A DNA stretch of 64,000 bases from Eutrigla gurnardus (GCA_963514095.1 OY741271.1:21998561-22062560); one strand, 5' to 3'; numbered from the stretch's first letter, positions 11,481 through 23,942 are shown. The notes: a model not told the origin generated them from the sequence alone. Numbers and translations are program-made.

Positions 11481-14400
11481 AGAGTTTGTGGCGTGTCCTG
11501 CTCCCGCTACTCGCTTTCTGGTCGAGCACAGTTATCCCACTCGACGGCTAAAACTTTGTGGCCTAATCAAACCACGACATCGTGGCGTACGATTGGTCGG
11601 CTGAGCGTCGTGACTGGGATCGATGCCAGGTGAGTGCGCTGCGATCCGTGCCTGAGGCCGCCACGCTGGCTTTACGCGCTTATCTAAGACGTTGAGACGA
11701 CTTCCTCGTCCTCTGCATACACATTTCCACCACGCCGATCTGTAAGAGAACATCAGGCGGCGGCTTACCGTAGGGTAATCCAGCAAATGATCGGCGTGTC
11801 ATTTCTACAGCGCCGCCGTGGCAGAGATAAGGGGATGCAGATGTTCCTCTCGCTGGCTGTTCCCAGGTGAGGTTGTCATCATCCCAGACTCTTGTCTCGG
11901 GTACCCACCGCGTTCAGCCCCCTTGTCTCCTCCACTGGGTGACCGACTGTGGAAGAGGATGCAGAAGACACACTCGGATGTGTGCTCGCTGCTGTCTCCT
12001 CCAGGCTCGGGCTTATCTGGTGGTCACGGCCAGGCAGAGACACCTGCGAATGCTGTGGATTAGCAGGCTGCCCGGGGGTAAGGCGTATAATGCGGTGCCC
12101 CAAGGATATCGGGGCTGAAGGCGAGGCTGAGTTGTGAGGACTTGAAGCGAGCTCCACGGAGGCATCTCAGGGCCCAGATTCGGATCAGTGACTTCACAAA
12201 GCTGCCATTGAAAACAGAAAGGAGTCGTTTTAGAGACACGGGTAAACAGGCTTTGATTACAATAAAGGAAAGCCGAGTGTGTTTGTTCTCTTTAAAAAGC
12301 CCTTCCCTTCGAAAACAACAACGAGGCTGCGTCTTCTTCCTTTTGTGTTGGAGATGCCATGTTGAGTCTCCGCTCTTAATTAATTTGCCGAGCGCGGAGA
12401 GAGGGAGCGTTTGTCACCCCTTGCTCCCCGCCTGTTAGTGCTATTTGTCTCTGGGTGACCTTTGATTTCACACTGCATTGGTTTTCTCCCGTTATGGACA
12501 AGAGGCGGTTTTTGCTGACAACAGAGGAAACCTTATCTTTTAAATAAGTAATTCCTCAACTGCTCAGTGAGTTCACCAGCAGCAAAATATTGGGATTGCT
12601 GAAAAAGGCCGGCACGGAGGCACACGAGGGGAGAAGATCTCTCTCTCTCTTAATATATATATGCTACACCACCTTGGCCTGACACTCATTAAAAATTCCA
12701 CAGCGCAGTGTTTGAACAAGGCTTTCTACACAATAGTATATTCTGTACTACAATACTGCTTTTGTTAGTTCACATGATAAACCTTTCCGTGTTGCCTTAG
12801 TATATATAGGTAGCTTTAAAAACTGATTCACATTACATGCGGTATTGTTTGATGGTCTCAGATCTGTGGAGGCCGAGTGGTTACGAGGTCTCTGTGTGAG
12901 TCTTTATGGACGGCTCTGGGTTTGGCATGGGTTTCGGCGTGTGACTTAGGAGGCACAGAGGGGGCAGGTTTATCGTTGTATTGTAAAGGGTTTAGGCAGT
13001 GACACAATAGCACCAGCCAGGCCTCCTTGGCACCAGTTGGGGCCCAGGGCTTTAGGGGGGTTTTTTTGGGGGGGGGGAAAGGGAGCATTGATTGGGGTGA
13101 TGGCTGGGAGTGACTGAGGGCCGAGACAGATGAGGGGAATTGCGAGGGGGACGGATGTGTTGGCACCTGGCTCCGTGGGTTTCTCGCTGGATGCCGGAGT
13201 AGTCTCCAGTAACACTGATGCATCGCTGTGAATTATATTATGCCTTGGCGACTGCTTACTCCCAGATTCATCTTAACAGTCATTGGGTTATTTATTTATT
13301 TAGTTTCCACAATTTGTCAAAAGAGTTCCTGTGTGAGGAAAAAAAAAAAAAAAAGAAGCGAAATAAAAATGAGGCAGATTTAAAGTATTTTACCGAACGG
13401 GTATTTGTGCAGGTAAAACGCACGATGACAGCTTGCAAAAGGTGGAGCAGCTAAATGCTGATGGAGTGCTTTGTTTTTGCCCCTGAATGTCATTGGGTGG
13501 GCAAAAAAAAAAAAAAAAAATGGTGTGGCGAAGTACAAGACGGATTTGTCTGAGCACCTCTTGAACACCTGTCTGGAAAGCTGCCGGGATAACACCTCAT
13601 TCAATGGGGCTGCCTGCGAGCTGTAGCACCTCGGGCTTTCAGAGATAGAAAGTGATGCCTTGGGCCTTTTGTCCAACTCTGACACGGCCGTCCGGACACC
13701 CTTTGTTCTGGAAGGAGAGGCCCATTCACGGCGTGCCCCGGGGAACAAATTGAATCTGGTTGACAATTAATAGCCACGCGGCGTGTTTAATTAAGAGCAT
13801 GTAGCCGGGCGAGCGACGTGAGGGAGATAAACAGACAGAGAGAGCCGAAGCCGGGGCTCACAAAGGAGCAGGCCATCGTGAGCGTCTGGCTGATCGATCC
13901 CCTACTGTCTGCAGAGAGAAGCCTTCACAAAGAGCAGCCTGCACCTCCACTCTCAACGGGCCAAACTTTTTTTAGTTTGTAGAGAGAGATGTGAGTCTGA
14001 TAATGCACACAAGGCAGATGGGAGTATGCAGATAGAGGCAGAAAAGTTAAGGAAAAGTTAGCTCGGTGAAACACATTTAAAAAAAAATAAAAGGTGCAGG
14101 TGAAACCTATACAGCTGCACGGATGCAGTTGTGTGTTTCTGAGCTCCGGTTCGGTGGAAACGACCTTGAACATGATTATGACTGTTTTTCGGTCGGTCAT
14201 CGACTGTAGCTGCTCGTGCAGATGGTTAGTGTTACATAGATGTCTGCTGTTGGGAGACAAAACATGCATGCTGGCAAGCTGATTTGACTTTAGGCGTCTG
14301 TGACCTTCACAGTCCCACATTCCCGTTATTGTAACATGAACACAAAGCGGTCGAGTGCCAAGAGAGGGAGGGAGAGAGAGAGAGAGAGGGAGAGCACTTG

Positions 14401-16250
14401 ACAGCTTGCCTGATAGGCCAAACAATACCAGCGATGGCCAGGCGATTCTCTGGACACACACATGTGCAACACACACACACATGCACGCTCACTTCAATTA
14501 AAGAGAGCCCTCCTCCAGAACTAACAATCACATCAGTCAGCAAGATGGCAGGAGCTGAGAGGAGATAAAACGAGAGCGGTTCATGTGAGGATTTGACTGA
14601 TGGGCTTATGTGTGCGTCGTGGCCGGACATGTGTGTGCTGACAGGCGTACGGAGAAGATGACGGGAACAGAAAAGGAGCGTTGCAGGAATGTAACTTGCT
14701 CATGTAAAAAATTAAAAGGCTGTGTGTGTTGTACGGATTGTGTATAGGAAGTACCAATAGAGGATAAAGGCATGAGTCTGACAGACAACGGGTGATCCTT
14801 TCATGCTGACGAGGAGTTGGAGGGGGAGGAGAAAAAAAAGAGTTTCTCCGGGCTAATTGGCCTGAGCTGGAGATCTGGACATCCCTTTGGTGAATTTTTT
14901 CAGACTTGTCTTGTCTGTTCTGTCCGTCTCCAGAGCGGAGTGTGTCGCTCCTCTGTTGATGTGCAGGACAGTGTGTGGGCTCAATATTGCATCCTGCTTC
15001 TCACTCTGACATATACTGTAGTCGATTAAAGACGTGACCTCTCTGACCTTTATCACATCGTCTGCCGCTTTTTTTTTTTTCAATCGGTTTCTTTGCCTCC
15101 TCCGCTTCTTGTCTTCCTGCCTTTAACATGGTGAGCAGGCTTCATTCTGTGCTTTACAATTTGTTCTCCTGTCAGAACATTCAGTTTTTTTTTATTTATT
15201 ATTATTATTTTAACCTCCCTTTCACTATACCTCCACACTGAGATGCCATAAACTTTACATAACCCCTACATATTCTCAGCACAGCATGCTGCCACATATT
15301 TTGCACCACCTGCTCTCAGGGCGCACATGCATGACTGCATGGTCGAAGATGGGTGCAATTTTTTTTTTTTTTTTTTAAAAGGGAAAGCCTGTAGGTGGTT
15401 CTGGGGTGTGTCTCGGATTGAAAGTTGGAAATTGGTTTCATGCAAGGGTGCCCCAGTCATTTGGCTGCCGTGAATAGGGGAATTCAGAGGATAATGCAAG
15501 CATTAATTGATTCTGGAGCCTGAAATAAATAGGCTTTCAGGCTCACATGAGACAGAGCTCTGCTCATTTGTGCCATTCGGGGGAAAGATGGAGGGGGGGG
15601 ACCTCTTTGGATAGGTCCAGCAGGGGCCTTAAAATGGAAGTTGACACCGCTTGATTGATATGAAGTGAACGGTGACCTTCTAGATTCCACCGTCACTTCA
15701 TTTACGCACGATATCATCGCTCCTCGGTTTTTCGGGGGGGGGGGGGAAATTTGGCTGATATTTGAGGATATAGTGGTTAGATTCATACAATGTTTCCTCA
15801 GAGAGAAATCACACCTCGATTATATTGTGGTGACATTTTATGCCCTCTCTGTGGATTTTCTCTGCAATATCTCCCCCCCCCCCCCCCCCTGCACAAAGTA
15901 TAACAAAGCAACAAATGTAGCATTTATCTCTGCACTCTATATCAAATCGTGAAATAACATTCACAGTCAAACGGACCTGGCGGCAGTTTGGGCGTACGAT
16001 ATGACACGGCTTTCAATATCGGCCGTCTACAAGAGCATCCGTCAAAATAGAAGACCTACAGTAGAGAAGAGAGAGGAGACACAGAGGGAACCGCCCCCTC
16101 CCATTGTATGCTAGGCTGCTACTGCAGGTTTTTACCCCTCTTTTGGTGGACAGAAGTTGGGTTTGTGGGGGGATAGAAGTTCAGCTGCGGAGTGGGGGTA
16201 ACAGCCTGGAGTCTCGTCAGCGGGGCTTGGGTAAGGTCAGCGTCATGGAG
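11481..16250. other. intronic sequence, no gene recognised
   Basis: Mixed unique sequence with A runs (13339-13354, 13503-13520), a T run (15359-15376), a GA-rich patch (14364-14393) and the G13/C17 pair. A tRNA-like phrase near 12870 lacks a B box and was rejected. Confidence 0.6.
15734..15889. repeat. G13 and C17 homopolymer pair
   Basis: A run of 13 G (15734-15746) and a run of 17 C (15873-15889), 126 bases apart and complementary to each other. See findings. Confidence 0.9.
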
Positions 16251-16254
16251 GCTC

Positions 16255-16445
16255 TGCCACTCTCCGTTCTCCTTGGTCGGGCTGTCGGCGGGGGGTAACA
16301 GACATCCTGCTGCATAGATGATGAAGAGGACGTGCGGCGTGGACGCCAGAGGTCGGACAGCCGCGGGGCGCCCAGGAAGCGAACCTGGCCGCTACCCGCC
16401 GCGCCCTGCGGCACGCCACAAAGCGCCCGCGTGCGCGCGCATACA
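16255..16445. promoter_or_regulatory. CpG-dense patch
   Basis: Around 20 CpGs fall in the last 130 bases, including GCCGCGGGGCGCCC and GTGCGCGCGC, against a CpG-poor background. It could be an internal promoter, an enhancer or an unmethylated intronic island. There is no coding evidence. Confidence 0.4.
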
Positions 16446-17039
16446 CATTATTTCTTTTTTTTTCCCCCCTGTTTACTAATGTAGTGCTCCACGTTTTCCT
16501 CCAAACCTCCAACGCGTCTTAAAAGTCTCGCCAGAAGTCGGAGCCCGAGGGAAACAGGAGATAGAAGAAGAAGAGAGATGTAAAAGAATCATTACGTCTC
16601 TCAAGGGTACAGCAGTAGGCGGTCCTCTTTAGATCAGCAGCACACATCCGTAGCAACAAACCACGGCGTCACAATGCTGCCTAATTGTGGCTGACAAAGA
16701 TGGATGTTTTTCATCTCAGTCATCTTTATGTCCAATTCCCGTTCAGTGTGTCGCTCACACACCGCCATGCCGTACATCCGATCCCACATAAAGGCTTCTC
16801 ACGAGTCCTCCAGGTTTTTTTTCTTGAGCTCGATTGTGCACCAATCTCTCTCGGCTTTTCCTCCCTTCTCTCATCTTTTCTGCCTTCTGCTATCTCTCCC
16901 CTCCTCACATAGACACACGTGCATGTAGATGCATAGACACACTCTCAGGTGTGTTGTTACAGTGTGGGAGGCAGCGGTTGACCATTGTAGTCATTCAAGG
17001 CCAAATAATAACATCCGAGAGCGAAGGTGGGAAGAAGTG

Positions 17040-17530
17040 AGGCAAAGTATTCACACTATTTTGTATGTACCTGCGTTTGCTTGACAGTTAAAATCCATAA
17101 ATATTTTTTTTTCACAAATTTATTATATCATAAATAATGTACACCCTATTACTGGAATAAATTCCCGAGGTCTTTGCTAAACCCATTAGTTTGGGCCCAG
17201 CAGAGCAATGGGGCTCAAAACTTGGTGATTATATTAGTCGCATTTAAAATTGTGCTTATTTTGTAAATAATACCTTTGGTGAAATGTTGCAATTTAGAAA
17301 TATTAATTAGCTTTTGTTAGTCCACCACTGTCCCTCGTGACTTCTCTTTTAACTAGCGGTTAACTTAGTTAATTGATACAGTAAAAAGTCTTGATTAAAT
17401 AATTGTTTTCCCTTCTGCTGCTCTATTTATGCTCACAGTATTATAGGTTTGGATTCAAATCGTTTCTTTTCCAGCTGACTATTTCATAAAGCTGAAAAAC
17501 TTTTAAGAATCCTAGAATCGGCCTACTTGA
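17040..17530. promoter_or_regulatory. AT-rich candidate regulatory block
   Basis: Repeat-poor AT-rich sequence with TATTAATTAG (17301-17310), TTAGTTAATTG and AAATAATTG words. It directly adjoins the Tc1 relic, so part of it could instead be decayed transposon flank. Confidence 0.33.
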
Positions 17531-17559
17531 CAAGCCGGCTGCTTAATTGGTTGCTGAAC

Positions 17560-17875
17560 ACTTGTTTTGTCTTTGCAGTACAACACACAGATGTGTGCCA
17601 CACCATCATAAAGTCTTCATATCTCTGGAGCTCTACCGGAGGGATGGAACAACAATCTTCCAAAAAAAAAAGATTCACCCTCATGGTTGTGTTTTAAAGA
17701 TTGTGGTTGGAGAGCGCTTTCTAAAATCCCCCATAGGTGTTCAGTTTGGTTTTCCATCTGGTGACTGAAGGCTGCAACATGTAATTCAAAAGATTCTCAT
17801 ACTCATCAAACCTTCCATTAACCCCTCGTGCCCTCTGGAAACATCTGCATTCGTTATCCTTCTTATATCTCATTG
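17560..17875 (-). mobile_element. decayed Tc1/mariner-type transposase fragment
   Basis: Read on the minus strand, 17724-17860 gives a peptide containing DNE, then RARGV, FDEYEN and ML.PS. I recognise this spacing from teleost Tc1-like transposases, where the second catalytic Asp sits in a DNA.. motif before RARGV. A two-base loss after the PS codons and a one-base gain a few codons later appear to shift the frame. An EHLW-like word follows in another frame near 17733-17745, and a further C-terminal match (SIPPVE-like) follows near 17610-17650. Frameshifts, stops and an inserted A-run (17660-17671) make this a pseudogene fragment. Neither terminal repeat nor the N-terminal DNA-binding part was found. 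The match is from memory and no database was searched. Confidence 0.75.
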
Positions 17876-17930
17876 ATTCTGGTTTCCCCTTTGATTTCTG
17901 TAGAAGCCCAGGTGTCTTACTGTATGCATG

Positions 17931-17931
17931 C

Positions 17932-17966
<35 letters not shown>
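17931..17966. repeat. (TG)n microsatellite beside the Tc1 relic
   Basis: GTGCGTGTGTG grading into a pure TG array. It starts about 55 bases beyond the recognisable transposase relic. Confidence 0.95.
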
Positions 17967-17968
<2 letters not shown>

Positions 17969-19283
17969 TGAGCGGGTACATGCGCACCAATCATTTTTCA
18001 TACTGCATTGATAAATTAAAGTTTACTTTGTTATTAAAAAACGTCACCCCCTCCGGAGCAACACCCCCTCCCCCCTCCCTGTTCTTCCTTATTGCCAAGT
18101 CCTCTCTTTGGATAAAAGTATACAGTGTATAGAAGTGACACAGTAAACAGAAAAGGAGAGTGCTGGCGGAGCAGCTGCTCTGGGTTACATTGATTGTGGG
18201 AGCAGGGAGGCGTGCAGTGTTGAGGCGCGTGAGGAGGCTCCCCAAGAGAATGCCTCCTTTTTTTTTTTTTCCAGAGCAGTCTTATGACCAGCATGCCAAG
18301 CAGAAATGTGAAGAGAGGCATTGACCAACTACTGGAAAACATCTAAGCTGTCCGGGATCGATGCCAAATTGATCCCAGAACTATGTATAATGTAGGGGCA
18401 GTGGACGGTTTGTCTCACCTTCGGTATGGCAAGAGGAGGAACATGGAGAAACGGAACAAAATGTGTCGAGGTGTGTTTTTCAAACGTACGCCGAGCCCCT
18501 TTTCGGTGAAAGGCTTGTGAGAGCTTCCTGTTTTTAATTCATCAATCGCTTGTCAAAACATTGGGGTTTTGCGGTTGTGGGTAAGGTGGAGACAGTGTCA
18601 CTTCCTCCCCCCCTCCCTTTTAGCGTGGGCCATCCCCGGGAAGCCCCGCGCAAGTTCCTAATGAGCATCATGCTGGAGAGGGCACCTTTTTTAACCCATG
18701 GACTCGTAGAAACCAGCCTGAGTCCTCTTCAACAGATTCCAAGTGCAGCTGTCAACCAGCTCCACACTCCATCGTTGCTTACTCTCACTTTTCTCAACTC
18801 CCTGGCTCTCCTCCGTGTCCGTTCCTGCCTCACCCGTCTGACACTTCTCTCCCTCCGACGGTTCACCTCGATGGCAGGTCCGGCTGCATCCTGCTGTATC
18901 ATGAGGCTCAGACGCTCTTAAAGGCTAGCGAGAGGTTACGGCTCGCTGAAATAGATTCACTACCTCGCTGCTCCCCAGCTTAAAAGAGTAATATGGCCAT
19001 ATGAGATTACAGAGATACAGTGTGTGATACATTATTGCTAGTGCATTAAGAATTCATGAAGTATAAACAAAAAAAAAAAAAAGCCCAAAATGATTCAGAA
19101 AAAGGCGCTTTTGCTTGCAGAATCGAACCGCATGCAGCGCCCTGCTTTAATCACCGTACCTTCACGCTTCTCCTGTTTTAAATGCATTTATCATTGTCAT
19201 GGGGAGGGGGAAAAAACTTTCAACTTTGTTCCTCCTCTCTCCTTTTTGATTATCCTCTCCCTTTTCAGTAACTCTCCCCCCAC

Positions 19284-19310
19284 CCTCCTCCTCCTCCTCC
19301 TCCTCCTCCC
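19284..19310. repeat. (CTC)n trinucleotide repeat
   Basis: About eight CTC units in a pyrimidine-rich stretch. Confidence 0.92.
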
Positions 19311-19710
19311 TCAGCCCTTTCTTTAGTGCCTGTCTCTATCTCTTCTGTGTCTAATTGCATTTGAATTTTTTTTTTTTCTGGTGTAATCTCGTGATAGCCT
19401 GGAGCTTCAGCAAACCCAAAACCCAACCCCCCCCACCCTCCCCAAATCCCCACCAGTCCATTTGTGCCCAGCCCCGGGGCAGGTTGGTTTCCTGGGCTGC
19501 CCTGGAGGAAATATCAGATGACCTGGCACTCCACAGCAAAACCCAGGTCATCAGGGAGGGCTCCTCTCACCGTATCCATCCCTTAGCCCCCCCCTACCCC
19601 ACCCTCTCATCCACTTCCTGCTTTCAAGTGCAGGGCAAGGTCAAAGCTTTGAGGATGCATTCCCCTGACTTCACCACGAGGCAGGCTGGAGGCGCTGCAC
19701 TCTCTCCCCC

Positions 19711-19722
19711 CCTCTCTCTCTC

Positions 19723-19755
<33 letters not shown>
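19711..19755. repeat. (CT)n microsatellite
   Basis: CT dinucleotides interrupted by CCCCCC and one CCC. Confidence 0.94.
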
Positions 19756-20945
19756 GCCCAGACTTTTGCTCCGTCCATTCGTTCGCATCTTCCTGCTCTG
19801 TCATATTCATTTCATTAGCTCGAGCTTTTACTGCAATCAATACCGTTACTAAAGTTAGTTTTTTTTCTAATACAGCCATTCATTAAGTGCCTTTTCATTA
19901 GTGTCACTAGAGCACCCGTATTACTGTAATAATACTGTAATGGACAAACATATTCTGTAATTGTTGAATCAGCTTTTTTTTTTATTGGGGGGTGGGGGCT
20001 GCAGATTGAAATGGCTGAGCACACAAAGAAGTCCTTACTCTGTGTTTTTACATAATATGTCTAGTCAATGTTGGGTTTAAAAAAACAAAACAAATTGTCC
20101 GACAGTGATGTAACTGTTGTTTCTTTAATGGAGGGGTGAATGCGCTTCGGGGTTTTGTCCTCCCAGCCTCGTCCCCACCTCTCATTTTCTGTCAGCTGAA
20201 ATGCGCCGTGGATGCAGAAGGCGAGGAGAGACATTATGGATGGTGTTTAGAGACAGGTGTCTGATGCGTCCTGAGATAATGCCAAAAGACTCCTATCTCT
20301 CCTTCTAATGGAGCGGCGACAGTTGTTTCAAGTGATCAGGTCTGTCAGCCAAATGCTGGAGCGTTGGTCCTCTCAACGCCTCTCTTTTCTTCCATAAATC
20401 AAAGTAGCGAGTGAGAGGGAGAGAGAGAGGGGGAACAGCAAAACAATGTAGCCTCAGGTCATCCCGGGACAGTGAGTCTACGGTGGAATACCTCAGTCAA
20501 AAGCCGGCTTCATGTTTGACTTCTGTGCACTAAGAAAGGCTGAGGGTCTAATAAAATCCATCTGATCAGGTCTACAAACACTCACCACTAAAATTGAAAT
20601 TACAACCAGCTTTGGGAGTCAAACAGTGTTTATTTATTTTTTTGAGGGGGTTTGCTGCTATCCCCCCCCCCCCTACTCACTTCCTTGATGCAAAGAAGCG
20701 GAAATGGGATGAATATGTTAGTGTCATCTCCAATTTCAAATAGGTAGACATTTCAAAAGCTGATTCTCTCTGGAGGAAATGTTGTACCTCTGGAGTGAAA
20801 ATATCATCTGAAAGGCGAGACAGTAAAAGCCAGTCATCTCAAAATGAAAATTTTCTTATGGTGGCTTTTCCTTTTTCACCTCAGCGGTTATGGGAAAGGG
20901 GAGAAAAGAAAGAAATGAGAGTGAGTGAGAGTCATATTGGAGAAA

Positions 20946-20947
<2 letters not shown>

Positions 20948-21016
<69 letters not shown>
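20948..21016. repeat. (TG)34 microsatellite, second longest in window
   Basis: A 69-base uninterrupted GT array about 2.85 kb upstream of the 68-nt exon. In the pre-mRNA it would be a long UG tract, a known type of TDP-43 and CELF binding sequence. Confidence 0.98.
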
Positions 21017-21017
<1 letters not shown>

Positions 21018-22456
21018 TATCAGGAGAGAGAACTAGAGGGGGCAGACACACTGATGAGTACGGGAGTGACACCTCCTGAAGAGCATGTTAATAACGTGCC
21101 AGGCCCAGGCAGGTAACCAGTAATCACGCCCTCTGATTTGAACACGGATGACAGAAAACACGCACACAAACACAGACTCTCCATCTCCATCGCCGATGAA
21201 ACCGCCAGACTGCTCCGTCATGTCCCCCCCCCCCACCCCCCACCCCCCCTAACAGTGTGTCACGTCTTTTTTTTGTTTGTTGCGGAGACAAAAGAAAACA
21301 AATGAGATGGCTGGGTTACAACAAACAGCTCCGGGTTGTTCTTTCCTCCTGGAAAATGAAAGGCCCCCTCCCCGTTTTTCTGCAACCACCGTGTCAATTA
21401 GAGGAGGTTTTACTCACACTCACTCTCTGGTTCACCGGTAGCCCGCGCTGATTGTTATTTATTTAGATCAGGCTGGTGAGGGAGCTTTGCCTCCATTTAA
21501 GGCTGTGCAGAATACTTGCTGGTACGGTGGTACTTTTCAGCGAGCACCCGGGGATAAAAAAAACAAATAAAAAAATCCCTGCTAAGATGGTGTCAGTGGA
21601 GAGGCTGAGGCGTAAAGACAGGAAGTACAAACGGCGAGAAGTCTGACCTAGGAGGTGTGCACGGAGGGCCCGGATAGAGCAGGCCAGAGGCACCGAGGTC
21701 AGCAGATAGAGTCCAGAGCCCATTGACAGCTGCTGGTTTGACTTTGATGCACCATCAGTGTTCAGCACACCGCTCCCCCCCCCCCCTCGCCCCTCTTGCA
21801 CTCACCCGCGAGCGTGTTTGTTCAACCTGAACACACGCTAGCCTCTCATTATGCCGCCCATGCAAACTTTGTCTCTTTGCAGCTGTTTAATGGCTGCACG
21901 TCTGTTTTTGTTTGTTTCCTCACCATAAGATTATTGCACCTTTATGGTTGGTCGGGGGGTTGGAATAATCCCTGGCATCTGTTCAGAGAGGGAGGGGTGT
22001 GCAAAGAGCCAGTGGTAGAGGCTCACTTCTATTTTCTTTTTTTTTAATACGAGACCATGCGGCCCCCTATTTCATCCTTTGCCACGGAGACTGGGGCCGT
22101 GGCTGTTTTTTTGTTTAAAGACAGGAGTGATGGAAGCGGCTATGTGCTAACAGGAACAGAGGTCACTGAAGGAGCTTCCCGCTGCCATTTATAGCCTTCC
22201 CCCAAAATGAGCACAGAATAGCAGGGATTAATCTCATCACTGCAGCGCTAGGCTAATTTACTTATAAACGTATGCAGGAAAGTAACTATCGTGGCTCATG
22301 TGTGAACATTATAGCAGCTGCACTTTAAGAAGAAGATTATGTTTCTATCAACAAGGTTGTGGCTATTATACTTTTCATTCCTCTATTGTTTTTTTTCTGT
22401 CATACAGCAGAAGTTATAAAGGAGGAGATGCCTTGAGCTCTTCTCAACAGCCTCAT

Positions 22457-22471
22457 CCCCCCCCCCCCCCC
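22457..22471. repeat. poly-C run (15)
   Basis: Fifteen C in a pyrimidine-rich context. Shorter C runs lie nearby at about 21223-21249 and 21775-21787. Confidence 0.93.
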
Positions 22472-23828
22472 TTTCTATCTTTTCCTCGACTCCAGACTCC
22501 ATCTTGTCGTGGCTTCACTGCCTCCGGTCATTATGGCAGGAGAACAGGAAGTTAATCAACGCAGTATTATCTCCCAGCCTGCACCTGGAGGCGAGGGTGC
22601 CAGTCATGCTACCGCTCCCCCCCCCCTCTGTGTTGGGACCCCCGCCAGCCTGGAAACCCCTCGCGCCCCCCTGCAGCATCCCCCGTGGGCCCTCGCCAGC
22701 GCGCTGTGTGCCAGGTCACGCTCGTGACACAGCCTTGATGAGCCAACGGTGGCCTTCTTGCAGCGGTGCATAGTTTACACCGTGTGCGCATGCAAATAGA
22801 AAACCGCTTTGTGTCCCATATTTTTCCAATTCCTGCTGTAGAGACGTCTGTTGTTTTTGGAGACATTATTGCCCCACGTGGGCAGGCAAAGTAACAACAC
22901 ACAGTCCCTGAGGAGGCTCTTTTTTTCCCCAAATGGCAATACTTGAGCAACGTATTCACACTTAAAGGTTTGTTGACACTCCAACATGAGGAGAGTTACG
23001 CTCAGAAGACTGAAAAGATGATATTTTCTTCGTGGGAGATGACGACAGGTCTGTCCTTGTGTCTCGTTCTCTCCTTACAGTCTGAGAAGCTGACAAATGT
23101 TTCTTGCTGAAGAGTGAATTGCCGGCTGCCGGCTGGTAATCATTAGGTTGTCTACCAGCATCTAAAGTGCTTTTATTTCTGCCCATTAGTTTGGTGAGGA
23201 AATGGCTGGGTATGGTCAAGCACCCCCCCTTACACTCAGGCTGATGCAGTAGGCAGGGCGAGCATGGGAAACATCAAAATGTTTGAAGGATCTTTATTTA
23301 TACCACTTTGGGCTTTTTTCCCCTTCTTCTCAGGGTCTATAACATCTCTTTCTACACAACTGACTCCTTTTTTCCAGCAGTAGCAGTACACACGCATGTC
23401 AATATTGTGAGACTGGCATGTAATTATTATTCAAAGGTTAAAGAGTGGATTGATCCATAGAGGAGTGTCAAGGGCAGATCAAAGGGATTTGGGGGAGGAT
23501 CGGACCAAAAATGTTAAAAGCCGCTCACTCTCAAACACAAGAGGCATCAATCTTCCTGAGAGCACCTTGATGTCCTCAGAGGAGAACTTGATCAAAGCCG
23601 CCATAACAAAGATGGTCTCCGAAGATGCTCTGACCTCAGCCGCATTCCACTTCTGCCTTTCATTTTACTTTCCCCGGCGTCTCCGTTTACCTGCCTGAGC
23701 GGCCCCCCCTGTTTCCGTCTTTGCCGTGTTTGTGCTGCTGGTTAGACCGTCTGAATATCAATGAAGCGGTCTCACCGATGTATTACAAACACAAGAGAAC
23801 AGTGATTAAAGATGACATATCTAAGCCT

Positions 23829-23868
23829 CGCTCCCTTCCTCTTTTTCCTCCCTTCTCTTTTTCCGCAG
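23829..23868 (+). other. camta1: 3' splice site of the 68-nt camta1 exon
   Basis: An almost uninterrupted run of C and T covers about 23829-23864 and ends in cgcag, with the AG at 23867-23868. It directly precedes the first codon (GAG) of the recognised CG-1 peptide, which fixes this start. Confidence 0.92.
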
Positions 23869-23936
23869 GAGATCGCAGCTTACTTGATAACATTCGAAAA
23901 GCATGAAGAATGGCTAACGACATCCCCTAAAACAAG
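23869..23936 (+). CDS. camta1: camta1 internal exon: first part of CG-1 domain in this window
   Basis: This 68-nt exon encodes 22 whole codons plus two bases of a split Arg codon. The peptide begins EIAAYLITFEKHEEWL and ends TTSPKT(R), which I recognise as the CG-1 DNA-binding domain of calmodulin-binding transcription activators. These are nuclear transcription factors with CG-1, TIG, ankyrin and IQ regions; only CG-1 is represented here. The exon starts in phase 0 after a strong pyrimidine tract ending in cgcag, and it ends in phase 2 at AAG followed by gtaaga. Joined to 56356 it completes an AGG Arg codon and stays in frame. As I recall them, the AAYL, KHEEWL and TTSP residues fit CAMTA1 better than CAMTA2, and the very long introns agree. 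The preceding exon, expected to end near RWNTNE, was not found upstream. Teleost paralogue a or b is undecided. Confidence 0.95.
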
Positions 23937-23942
23937 GTAAGA
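23937..23942 (+). other. camta1: 5' splice site after the 68-nt camta1 exon
   Basis: gtaaga follows AAG. The intact coding frame would hit TAA at once if it continued (AGG then TAA), so the exon must end here. Splitting the Arg codon after two bases matches the start of the downstream exon. Confidence 0.93.

Larger units (their letters stand above)
17970..23828. other. intronic sequence before the 68-nt exon
   Basis: Mixed sequence with T, A, C, CTC, CT and TG repeats listed separately. At 23450-23698 there is a short open frame of ordinary amino-acid composition (see findings). No recognised gene. Confidence 0.55.
1..23868 (+). other. camta1: camta1 intron upstream of the 68-nt exon (3' portion)
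   Basis: No exon of camta1 or of another recognisable gene was found in this stretch. It is intronic by position, because the first exon present is internal and in phase 0. Its content is listed in separate entries: polypurine tracts, AT-rich unique blocks, dinucleotide arrays, C and G runs, and one decayed transposase. The intron start lies outside the window, so its length is at least 23.9 kb. Confidence 0.85.

Noticed and set aside
12865..12940. tRNA-like phrase GGCCGAGTGGTTA
   Set aside because: It resembles the A box of Ser/Leu tRNAs, but no B box (GGTTCGA type) and no acceptor pairing follow at the right distance.
1..23828. Preceding camta1 exon (expected to end RWNTNE)
   Set aside because: Searched for by its expected codons in the upstream sequence and not seen; it presumably lies outside the window.
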